A stretch of DNA of 64,000 bases, from positions 179,738 to 243,737 of the forward strand of contig NZ_PVTJ01000009.1 in the NCBI RefSeq assembly GCF_003002955.1. The letters run 5' to 3'. The notes under the pieces are model-generated. The model was not told the origin of the DNA. It did not search any database and saw only the letters and a list, made by a program, of their open reading frames with translations. The position numbers were made by a program, and so were the translations under genes. Below, in pieces: positions 16,028-23,804 of the stretch; position 1 is the first letter of the stretch; the number at the start of each line of letters is the position of its first letter. The stretch comes from Glycomyces artemisiae (GTDB lineage Bacteria; Actinomycetota; Actinomycetes; Mycobacteriales; Micromonosporaceae).

Positions 16028-18094
16028 CTAGGCGCTCGCCTCCGCCTTGGACTCGCGGCCGTCGGCCTCCTGGAACGACTCCTGCTCGGCGATGTCCCGT
16101 GCCAGGTGCGCGACCGACCGGTTGAAGACCTCGCGGTCCTGCGGGTCGGCCAGGTTCCAGTCGTCCAGGTGCCGGTCGAGCCAGCGCTTCCAGGCCGAGA
16201 CGAACAGCTCGAACTCGGCGCGCCCGCGCGGCGTCAGGCTCAGGCGCCCGGCGTCCACGGCGAGGAACCCGTCCCGCACGGCCTGCACGAACACCGGTTG
16301 CAGCACCTGCGGCGGGAGCCGGTGGGCCGCGGCGATCTTCGGAAGCGTCGCGTCGAACCCGGCGGTCTGCCTCATGTAGACCTGCCGCAGCGCCCACGAC
16401 CCGGCCCGGTCGAGCGCGCTCGCGCCCGACGCCGCCTCGTACACCTCGGTGTAGACGGTGCGCCGCTCCCGGCGCATCACGTCGGCGACCATGCGCGCGA
16501 GCCGCTCCTCCGACGGGGACGGGTCGGGGGCGGCGAAGCCCTCGCCCATGTCGACCGCGCGGCCGCGGGCCGCGTCGTGCAGGGGCCGCTCCTGGAGGAA
16601 CCACGCCACGAGGAACCCGAGGACCGCGACGGGCACGGTCCAGAAGAACACGAAGTTGATCGAGTCTGCGTAGGCGTTCACGACCGGCGCGATCACGTCG
16701 TCGGGGAGTTGGTGCAGCGCAGCGGGACTGGCGGCCGCGGCCGGGTCGATCCCGGACTCGGCGTACGCGGTCGCCAGCAGCGGCGTCAGGTGGTTGGAGA
16801 ACATGGTCCCGAAGATCGCCGTCCCGAACGTCGAGCCCACGGTCCGGAAGAACGTCACCCCCGAGGTCGCGGCGCCCATCTGCGCGTAGGGGACCGTGTT
16901 CTGCACCGCGATCGTGAGCACCTGCATCGCCAGGCCCAGCCCGAGGCCCAGGACCAGCATGTACAGCGACTCAAGCCAGATGCTCGTGCCCGGCCCCATC
17001 GTGGACATCAGGTACAGGCCCGCGGCCATGAACGCGGTGCCCGCGATCGGGAACGCCTTGTACCGCCCGGTGCGGCTGACGAACGCGCCCGAGAGGATCG
17101 AGGTCGTGAGCATGCCCGCGACCATCGGCAGCGTCCGGTAGCCCGAGACCGTGGCCGAGACGCCGTCCACGTACTGGAGGTACGTCGGCAGGAACGTCAT
17201 CGCGCCGAGCATCGCGAACCCGACGATGAAGCTGAGGATCGAGCACACCGTGAACACCGGGTTCCCGAAGAGCCACATGGGGAGGATCGGCTCGGCGGCC
17301 CGCCGCTCGACGAACACGAACACCGTCAGCGCCACGGCCGCGCCCGCGAACATCCCGAGGATCGTCGTCGAGTCCCACGCGTACTCGTCGCCGCCCCACT
17401 CCAAAGCGAGGATCAGCAGCGACGTGCCGATCGCGACGAAGATCAGCCCCCAGTAGTCGATGATCGGCTTCACCGCGGACCGCACGCGCGGCACCGTGGC
17501 CGCTGCCATCGCGATCATGACCACTGCGATCGGCACGTTCACGTAGAAGCACCACCGCCATGACAGGTGGTCGGTGAACAGCCCGCCGAGGGTCGGCCCG
17601 AGCACGGTGGTCACGCCGAACACCGCGCCCATGGCGCCCTGGTACTTCCCGCGCTCGCGCAGCGGGATCACGTCGGCGATGAGCGCCATCGCGGTGACCA
17701 TGAGGCCGCCCGCCCCCAGCCCCTGCACCGCGCGGGCGACGATGAGGAACACCATGTCGTCGCTGAACCCGGCGAGCGCCGAGCCGCCGACGAACACGAC
17801 CGCGCTGATCTGGAAGATCGCCTTGCGCCCGAACATGTCGCCGAACTTGCCGACCACGGCCGACGCGATCGCCTCCGCCAGCAGGTACGACGTGACGACC
17901 CATGCCATGTGCCCGGCCCCGCCGAGGTCCGCGACGATCGTCGGCAGCGCCGTCGACACGATCGTCTGGTCCAGGGCCGCCATGAGCATGCCGAGCATGA
18001 TCGTGGTGAACACGAGGTTCCTGCGGGACTTGCTCAGGACCGGCGGCGCGGGCTCCGCCGCGGCAGGGCGCTCGGCGGTGTCGACAGTGCTCAT
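16028..18094 (-). CDS. MFS drug exporter (DHA2/EmrB-QacA type, 14 TM) with C-terminal cytoplasmic domain
   Basis: The 688-residue membrane protein opens with the DHA2 signature MLMAALDQTIVSTALPTIVADLG and has about 14 hydrophobic segments through residue 500, with motif A near FGDMFGRK and motif C-like VFGVTTVLGPTLGGLF. These exporters use the proton gradient to expel drugs and dyes. Unlike short relatives it carries about 180 extra residues after TM14 that look like a helical/winged-helix cytoplasmic domain (for example LTPRGRAEFELFVSAWKRWLDRH). ATG 18094 lies 7 nt after TATCGT, so it is probably leaderless. No regulator gene adjoins it. Confidence 0.9.
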   Translation of the reverse strand: MSTVDTAERPAAAEPAPPVLSKSRRNLVFTTIMLGMLMAALDQTIVSTALPTIVADLGGAGHMAWVVTSYLLAEAIASAVVGKFGDMFGRKAIFQISAVVFVGGSALAGFSDDMVFLIVARAVQGLGAGGLMVTAMALIADVIPLRERGKYQGAMGAVFGVTTVLGPTLGGLFTDHLSWRWCFYVNVPIAVVMIAMAAATVPRVRSAVKPIIDYWGLIFVAIGTSLLILALEWGGDEYAWDSTTILGMFAGAAVALTVFVFVERRAAEPILPMWLFGNPVFTVCSILSFIVGFAMLGAMTFLPTYLQYVDGVSATVSGYRTLPMVAGMLTTSILSGAFVSRTGRYKAFPIAGTAFMAAGLYLMSTMGPGTSIWLESLYMLVLGLGLGLAMQVLTIAVQNTVPYAQMGAATSGVTFFRTVGSTFGTAIFGTMFSNHLTPLLATAYAESGIDPAAAASPAALHQLPDDVIAPVVNAYADSINFVFFWTVPVAVLGFLVAWFLQERPLHDAARGRAVDMGEGFAAPDPSPSEERLARMVADVMRRERRTVYTEVYEAASGASALDRAGSWALRQVYMRQTAGFDATLPKIAAAHRLPPQVLQPVFVQAVRDGFLAVDAGRLSLTPRGRAEFELFVSAWKRWLDRHLDDWNLADPQDREVFNRSVAHLARDIAEQESFQEADGRESKAEASA

Positions 18095-18191
18095 AGGCGG
18101 AACGATAGCGGCAAACCATCCCATAAATGCAGGTTCCAGCGCCGTTGACGCGGCCTAAGATCGCTCCAGGCACAACCGAACCGGAGGCCGG

Positions 18192-19778
18192 ATGGAACTG
18201 GTGGCGATCCTGTTCGCCCTCACCGTGGGCGGGCTGCTCCTCACCGCCGCCGCCGAGTGGATGCGCGTCCCCGCGCCCGTGCTCATATGCCTCTACGGGC
18301 TCGCGCTCGGCCTCGTCCCCGGCATGCCCGCGCTGCAACTGAATCCGGAGCACCTCCTCCCGGTGCTCCTCCCGCCCCTGCTGTGGGCCGCGGCCCGCAA
18401 GTACTCGTGGCGGCACTTCGCCGCGAACTGGCGGCCCATCATCTTCCTCGCGGTGGTCCTCGTCTTCGTCACCGCCGCCGCGGTCGCCCTCGTCGCCGCC
18501 ACCATCAGCCCCGTCCTGCCCGTCACCGCCGCGATCGTCCTCGGCGCGATCTGCGCCCCGCCCGACGCGGCCGCCGTCAGCGCCATAGCCGACCGGCTCG
18601 GCCTGCCCCGCCGCCTCGTCACCATCCTCGAAGGCGAGGGCCTGTTCAACGACGTCACCGCCCTGACCCTCTACAACGTCGCCGTCCTCGGCGTCGTCAC
18701 CGGCTCGGTCTCCGCGATCGGGTCGGCGGGCCTGTTCGCCTACTCCGCGGCCGCCGCGGTCGCGATCGGCCTCGGCGTCGGCTGGATCCTCGTCCGGCTC
18801 GGGTCCCTCGTGGACGACAGCCGCGTCGTCACCGCCCTCGGCCTCACCGGCCCCTACATCGCCTACCTCCTCGCCGACGGCGTCAAGGCCTCCGGCGTCC
18901 TCGCCGTCATCTGCGCCGCGTTCTACCTCGTCGCCCGCTCCAACGACCCCGAGGACTACGAGGGACGCCTCGTGCAGGGCTCGGTGTGGGAGGTCCTGGA
19001 GACCGCCCTGAACGCCCTCACGTTCGCGCTCGTCGGCATGGAGCTGGTCGACATCATCCAAGCGGTGGGCGACGGCGTCGACGAGCTGCTGTGGAAGGCC
19101 CTCGCCGTCGCGGGCGCCGTGATCGCCGTCCGGGCCCTGTGGCTCGGCCTCGCGATCGTCCTGGGCCGCATGGGGGTGGGCTGGAAGCAGCTGGGGGAGC
19201 ACCCGCGGCTCGCCGTCGTCACCGCCTGGGCCGGGATGCGCGGCGTCGTCACGATCGTGACCGCGCTGGCCCTGCCCGAGACGATCGCCGACGGCTCCCC
19301 GTTCCCCGGCCGCGAGCAGATCCAGTTCCTCTCGGTCGTCGTGGTCATCGCGACGCTCCTCGCGCAGGGCCTCACCCTGCCCGGCCTCATCGCGTTCCTC
19401 GGCGTCAAGGCCGACACCGACAAGGAGACCGAGGCGGTGCGCGGCATCATGGCCGAGGCCGGGAAGGCCGCCACCCGGCGGCTGCGGCAGCTTCGCAGCG
19501 AAGGCGAGGTGGACGACGAGGTCGCCGCCCGCATGGAGCAGTGGTACGACCGCCGCGCCGAGAAGATCGCCGCGCTCGTCGAGGACCGCGAGGACCCCGA
19601 GACCGAGCGGATCGTGGAGCGCTTCGACGCCATGCAGCGCATCGAAGGCGAGATGATCGCCGCGTCCACGGCCCGGCTCCTCCAGATGCGGTCCTCGCCC
19701 GGCCACGACCCCGCGCTCATCGACCGGGTCATCGCCGCACTCGACCACCGGGCCGTCGGCCGCAGCCGCGGCGCGTGA
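18192..19778 (+). CDS. Na+/H+ antiporter, CPA1/NhaP type
   Basis: The 528-residue protein has about 12 transmembrane helices over residues 1-410 and the CPA1 ion-binding stretch GAICAPPDAAAVSAIADRLG, with the acidic pair region GEGLFNDVTALTLYN, then WAGMRGVVTIVTALALP typical of NhaP-like proteins. A basic/acidic cytoplasmic tail of about 110 residues (coiled-coil-like) follows. It should exchange Na+ or K+ for H+ across the membrane for pH and salt balance. ATG 18192 follows CCGGAGGCCGG. Single-gene unit. Confidence 0.9.
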   Translation: MELVAILFALTVGGLLLTAAAEWMRVPAPVLICLYGLALGLVPGMPALQLNPEHLLPVLLPPLLWAAARKYSWRHFAANWRPIIFLAVVLVFVTAAAVALVAATISPVLPVTAAIVLGAICAPPDAAAVSAIADRLGLPRRLVTILEGEGLFNDVTALTLYNVAVLGVVTGSVSAIGSAGLFAYSAAAAVAIGLGVGWILVRLGSLVDDSRVVTALGLTGPYIAYLLADGVKASGVLAVICAAFYLVARSNDPEDYEGRLVQGSVWEVLETALNALTFALVGMELVDIIQAVGDGVDELLWKALAVAGAVIAVRALWLGLAIVLGRMGVGWKQLGEHPRLAVVTAWAGMRGVVTIVTALALPETIADGSPFPGREQIQFLSVVVVIATLLAQGLTLPGLIAFLGVKADTDKETEAVRGIMAEAGKAATRRLRQLRSEGEVDDEVAARMEQWYDRRAEKIAALVEDREDPETERIVERFDAMQRIEGEMIAASTARLLQMRSSPGHDPALIDRVIAALDHRAVGRSRGA

Positions 19779-19839
19779 TCCTCGCCAACCGGTATGTCGC
19801 TGCCGGGACCGGCGCCCGTCCGCCCGTACGGTGGCGCTT

Positions 19840-20571
19840 GTGGAGAGACGAGACGCGAGCGCGGCCCGGCGCGCGGCGGCCGCGGCGATCGGGGCCGCGG
19901 CCCTCGCACTGGCCCTGACCGGGTGCGGCGCAGGCCAGCACGCCGAGACCAGCAAGATGCAGACGGCCCTTTCCGGGATCGACGCGGACGCCGGGAAGAT
20001 GGTCCTGCGCAACGTCCAGATCGACTTCGGGGTCAACGGCTCCTACCCGGAAGGCGGCCAGGCGCCCCTGCGGGTCTGGATCGGCAACAAGTACGAGACC
20101 GCCGTGACCCTGGAGTCGGTGACGAGCCCGGACGCCGAGGCCGTGACGCTCGCGACCGAGGTCGTCGCGGTCGAGGAGACCGAGAGCCCGACCGACGCGG
20201 CCTCGGAGAGCCCGAGCGGCGAGGCTTCGGAGAGTCCGAGCGGCGAGGCCTCCCCGGACGCCTCGGCCTCCCCGAGCGCCGACGCCTCCGCGAGCCCCGG
20301 GACCGAGGAGGAGGTCGTCGACGAACTCGTCGGCGAGCGCGACTTCACCCTGGAGTTCGCGCCGGGCGAGATCATGCGCCTGGCGCCCACGGCCGGTTCG
20401 TTCCTGCTCCTGGAGGGCCTGAAGAAGGACGTGGACATGGGAACGAGCGTCACGCTCGTCTTCACGTTCTCCAACGGCGAGTCCGCCACGATCGCCGTCC
20501 CCGTGGGCGACCCCGACGTCTCCCCGGAGCGCTCCTACTTCGGCGACCCGGGCGAGCACGCCGCCGAATAA
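19840..20571 (+). CDS. LpqE-like secreted lipoprotein
   Basis: The 243-residue protein has a lipoprotein signal peptide ending in the lipobox ALTGC (Cys near residue 27), followed by GAGQHAETS and MVLRNVQIDFG, the pattern of mycobacterial LpqE-type proteins that resemble copper chaperones of the PCu(A)C group. A Ser/Glu/Pro-rich insert with repeated ESPSGEAS units (about residues 105-150) interrupts the beta fold. GTG 19840 is favoured because TACGGT ends 7 nt before it (leaderless); GTG 19831 is an in-frame alternative. No metal motif is clear, so function is uncertain. Confidence 0.72.
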   Translation: MERRDASAARRAAAAAIGAAALALALTGCGAGQHAETSKMQTALSGIDADAGKMVLRNVQIDFGVNGSYPEGGQAPLRVWIGNKYETAVTLESVTSPDAEAVTLATEVVAVEETESPTDAASESPSGEASESPSGEASPDASASPSADASASPGTEEEVVDELVGERDFTLEFAPGEIMRLAPTAGSFLLLEGLKKDVDMGTSVTLVFTFSNGESATIAVPVGDPDVSPERSYFGDPGEHAAE

Positions 20572-20589
20572 CAACGGCCGCAACGGCAT

Positions 20590-20623
20590 CGACGGCGGCC
20601 CCGCACCAGCGGGGCCGCCGTCG
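20590..20623. terminator. Bidirectional terminator between lipoprotein and PP2C genes
   Basis: A 15-bp perfect stem (20590-20604 with 20609-20623) with a 4-nt loop lies between the convergent genes. Confidence 0.8.
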
Positions 20624-20629
20624 CCGCGC

Positions 20630-21799
20630 TCACCGGGCCTGCGAGCCCGGCAACTGCATGATGAGGACCGTGAGGTCGTCGGTGCGCACGTACCCGCCGC
20701 CCTGGAAGTCAGCCTTCAGCTTGCGGTGCAGCCGGTCCGGGTCGCGGATGCCCGCGGCGACGTGGGCGTTGAGCATCGAGATGAGCGGGAACATCTGCCC
20801 ATCGGCGTTGCGGCCCTCGATGAACCCGTCGGTGAACGCCACGATCACGTCGCCGGGCATGAGCGCCGCCTCCCGCACCACGGTGCGCTGCAACCCGAAG
20901 TCCGTCAGCCCCAGCGGCGGCATCGGCCGCGCCGAGATCGGCTCGGCCGTGCCCCGCACCAGCAGCGGCGCCGGATGCCCGCAGAGCACCACCCGGATCG
21001 TGTCCCGCCGCGGCGTGATCTCGATGAGCACCGCCGTCGCGAACGACTGCTCCCACTCGTCGAGCCCCCGGTTGTGCAGCCGCACCCGCCGCTCCATGCG
21101 CGCGGTCAGCGTCGCCAGGTCCGGGTCGTCGAGCGCCCGCTCCCGGAACGTCCCCAGCAGCGCCTCCGTCAGGTGCACCGTGTTCAGGCCGTGCCCCTGG
21201 ACGTCGCCCACGACCGCCCTGATCCCCGCATCCGTCTCCTGCACGTCGTAGAAGTCCCCGCCGACCAGGCCCGGACTGCCGTCGTGCGTGCGGTACGCCA
21301 CCGCCACCTTCACGCCGCCGACCACCGGCGGCACGTCCGGGAGGATCGCGCCCTGCACCGTCTCGGCCACCAGCGTCATGTCGAGCAGCCGCGCCACGAT
21401 CCGGTTCCTTGCCCACGCCAGGACCGTGCACAGCACGCCGACCGCGATGATCGGCGGCAGGTCGCTCCACGCCGACTGCGGATAGGGGAGGAACCCCATG
21501 GCGTCGCCGCCCGCGCTGACGATCGCGACCACCGCCAGCGTCGCCGCCGCCGTCGCGATCGGGCCGTTCACCAGCGCGGTGAACGCGGGCAGGAACACGA
21601 GCGCGTAGTCCGCGAACGGCGCCATCTCGGGGACCACGAACGCGAGCGGCATCGTCGCCGCCAGGAGGATCAGCGGCAGCAGCCGCAGGAGCAGGGCCGA
21701 TCCCGGGTGGCCCGAGGAGATCCGGGCCCACACGGTGTTGGGGGCGACATAGGACCGCTTGTAGCCCTGCATCTCCGCCCCCTCCGAGCCCCTGCGCAT
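20630..21799 (-). CDS. Membrane-bound PP2C/SpoIIE-type protein phosphatase
   Basis: The 389-residue protein has an N-terminal membrane part with about four helices (residues 35-135) and a C-terminal SpoIIE-type serine/threonine phosphatase domain (about 160-385). Metal-binding acidic motifs are visible: LVGGDFYDV, AVVGDVQGHG, and near the end GDVIVAFTDGFIEGRN and RTDDLTVLIM. Relatives dephosphorylate anti-sigma-factor antagonists in partner-switching stress control, but no antagonist or anti-sigma gene adjoins. ATG 21799 follows TAGGCT by 6 nt (leaderless). Confidence 0.9.
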   Translation of the reverse strand: MRRGSEGAEMQGYKRSYVAPNTVWARISSGHPGSALLLRLLPLILLAATMPLAFVVPEMAPFADYALVFLPAFTALVNGPIATAAATLAVVAIVSAGGDAMGFLPYPQSAWSDLPPIIAVGVLCTVLAWARNRIVARLLDMTLVAETVQGAILPDVPPVVGGVKVAVAYRTHDGSPGLVGGDFYDVQETDAGIRAVVGDVQGHGLNTVHLTEALLGTFRERALDDPDLATLTARMERRVRLHNRGLDEWEQSFATAVLIEITPRRDTIRVVLCGHPAPLLVRGTAEPISARPMPPLGLTDFGLQRTVVREAALMPGDVIVAFTDGFIEGRNADGQMFPLISMLNAHVAAGIRDPDRLHRKLKADFQGGGYVRTDDLTVLIMQLPGSQAR

Positions 21800-21852
21800 G
21801 CCGAGAGCCTAATCAGAACCGGGGCTTGAAGAGTTCTCAACAGGGAAAACGG

Positions 21853-21886
21853 ACGGCGGGCGGCGCTGGGAGCCGCCGCCCGCCGT
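21853..21886 (-). terminator. Terminator after the DUF1269 gene
   Basis: A 13-bp stem (21853-21865 with 21874-21886) lies just past the stop codon of the minus-strand DUF1269 gene. Confidence 0.7.
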
Positions 21887-21899
21887 TCCCTCGATCCTG

Positions 21900-22403
21900 T
21901 CAGGCGCGCTGCGCCTGGACCGCGTCGATGGTCTCGCGCAGCCGCTCCTCCTCTTCGGCGGAGAGGTTCGTCTGGAGCAGCTTGCCCTGGTACTGGCCGC
22001 CGAGCTCCTGCACGACCTTGTCCTCCGTGGCCGAGACGACCAGGAGGACCAGCGCGGCGGTCCCGGGGGCCAGCTCGGTCCCGAGCTGCTTCATGAACGA
22101 GTCGTCCACGCCGATGTCGGTGAGCGCGCCGCCCGCGGCCCCCGCGGCCGCGCCGACCGCCATCCCGAGCAGGGGGGCGAAGAACAGCAGGCCGATGAGG
22201 CCGCCCCACAGCGCCCCGCCCGCGGCGGAGACGCCGACCAGGGACGTCGACTGGTGCAGCTTCACCTTGCCGTCCTCGCGGCGCTCGACGACCACCGCGT
22301 CGGCGAGCTTGATGAGCTCGCGCTTCTGCATGTCCGCGAGCTTGCCGAGGACCGTCTGTGCGGTGGGGACGTCCGGGTAGGCCACGGCGATGAGTTGACT
22401 CAT
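21900..22403 (-). CDS. DUF1269 family membrane-associated protein
   Basis: The 167-residue protein opens with a ferredoxin-like domain (LIAVAYPDVPTAQTVLGKL) and then a glycine/alanine-rich membrane hairpin (GGALWGGLIGLLFFAPLLGMAVGAAAGAAGG split between about residues 58-92), followed by a domain ending in an acidic EEEERLRETI helix. This is the DUF1269 pattern; function unknown, often stress-associated. ATG 22403 follows GGAAGGAAGG. It is divergent from the TauE-type exporter gene. Confidence 0.82.
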   Translation of the reverse strand: MSQLIAVAYPDVPTAQTVLGKLADMQKRELIKLADAVVVERREDGKVKLHQSTSLVGVSAAGGALWGGLIGLLFFAPLLGMAVGAAAGAAGGALTDIGVDDSFMKQLGTELAPGTAALVLLVVSATEDKVVQELGGQYQGKLLQTNLSAEEEERLRETIDAVQAQRA

Positions 22404-22601
22404 GGGCGCCTTCCTTCCTGCGATGCGCCGCCGGGCGGCGGCTTCTCGGGCCGATTCTGGCCCCCGTGCGGGGCCGTGTCCGGCGATCGGGCGGAAATCC
22501 CGGAACGGGCGACCCGCCGGACCACTCCCGCACCGCGTATCCCAGGATGCGCCGCGCGATCCCGCGTTTCGGGACCGGCGGTTGACGTTCACCCGCAACC
22601 T

Positions 22602-22618
22602 GTCTATATTTCCCATAG
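22602..22618. promoter_or_regulatory. Dyad upstream of the TauE-type exporter
   Basis: TCTAT and ATAGA flank 7 bp (about 22602-22618) in an AT-rich island of an otherwise GC-rich 261-bp divergent spacer, about 50 bp before the exporter start. It is a plausible promoter/operator position, but no known motif is recognised. Confidence 0.35.
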
Positions 22619-22664
22619 ATTTGGTAGAGATATGTGTCCGGTTACCGTCTCGGAAGGCAACCCC

Positions 22665-23621
22665 GTGAAAACCCTCGTCCTCCTTGGGATCGTCGGCCTG
22701 GTGGCCCAGCTCGTCGACGGCAGCCTCGGCATGGCCTACGGCGTCACGTCGACCACGCTGCTGCTCGCGATCGGCACCAACCCCGCCTCCGCCTCCGCCA
22801 CCGTCCACCTCGCCGAGATCGGCACCACCCTCGCCTCCGGCGCCTCCCACTGGCGCTTCGGCAACGTCGACTGGAAGGTCGTCCTCAAGATCGGCATCCC
22901 CGGCGCCGTCGGCGCCTTCGCGGGCGCCACCTTCCTCTCCTGGCTCTCCACCGAGCTCGCCGCCCCGGTCATGTCGCTCATCCTGCTCGGCCTCGGCCTC
23001 TACCTGCTCATCCGCTTCACCCTCCGCGGCCTCGACAGCCGCAACCTCGGCAAGCCACTGCGCAAGCGGTTCCTCGCCCCGCTCGGCCTCGTCGGCGGCT
23101 TCCTCGACGCCACCGGCGGCGGGGGCTGGGGCCCGGTCGGCACGCCCGCGCTCCTCGCCAGCGGCCGCATCGAACCCCGCAAGGTCATCGGCTCGATCGA
23201 CACCTCGGAGTTCCTCGTCGCGCTGGCCGCCTCGCTGGGCTTCCTGTTCGCGCTCGGCAGCCAGGGCATCGACTTCGCGTGGGTCGGCGTGCTCCTGCTC
23301 GGCGGGCTCATCGCCGCGCCGATCGCGGCCTGGCTGGTGCGGCACATCCCGCCGCGCGTCCTCGGCTCGGCCGTCGGCGGCGTCATCATCCTGACGAACA
23401 CGCGCACCCTCCTGCGCTCGGACTGGATCGCCGCCTCGAACACCGTCCAGGTCATCGCCTACATCGCCATCGCGGCCGTGTGGATCGCCGCGGTCTGGTA
23501 CTCGGTGCGCCGCCACCTCGCCGAGCGCGACGTGGGCGGGCCGGTCCTCGACAAGGCCAACAACCCGGCGCCGGAACCGGCCGCCCTGGAGAAGGACGAA
23601 CCGGCCGCCGAGACCGCCTGA
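22665..23621 (+). CDS. TauE/SafE-type sulfite/organosulfonate exporter
   Basis: The 318-residue protein has about eight transmembrane helices with the TauE/SafE repeats, including QLVDGSLGMAYGVTSTTLLL near the N-terminus and GGFLDATGGGGWGPVGTPAL in the second half. It should move sulfite, sulfonates or similar anions across the membrane. I choose GTG 22665 because GGAAGG lies 7 nt upstream; ATG 22632 in the same frame has no ribosome site. A 14-bp hairpin follows the gene. Substrate cannot be decided from sequence. Confidence 0.87.
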   Translation: MKTLVLLGIVGLVAQLVDGSLGMAYGVTSTTLLLAIGTNPASASATVHLAEIGTTLASGASHWRFGNVDWKVVLKIGIPGAVGAFAGATFLSWLSTELAAPVMSLILLGLGLYLLIRFTLRGLDSRNLGKPLRKRFLAPLGLVGGFLDATGGGGWGPVGTPALLASGRIEPRKVIGSIDTSEFLVALAASLGFLFALGSQGIDFAWVGVLLLGGLIAAPIAAWLVRHIPPRVLGSAVGGVIILTNTRTLLRSDWIAASNTVQVIAYIAIAAVWIAAVWYSVRRHLAERDVGGPVLDKANNPAPEPAALEKDEPAAETA

Positions 23622-23664
23622 GCCGCTTCCGAACAGCGGTTTCACCGGACTCCGTCGAGCCGTG

Positions 23665-23694
23665 CGGGCCCGCATCCTCCAGGATGCGGGCCCG
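23665..23694 (+). terminator. Strong terminator after the TauE-type exporter
   Basis: Perfect complementary arms of 14 bp (23665-23678 with 23681-23694), followed by two T residues. Confidence 0.8.
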
Positions 23695-23804
23695 TTCCGC
23701 ATTCCCGCTCGGACCGTCCCTATCGGATTTGGGGGACGACGCGGGGCCCGCGCTCCAGTAGCATGTTCCCTCATTACGGCCGCCGAGGGACCGCTGGAGG
23801 CACA

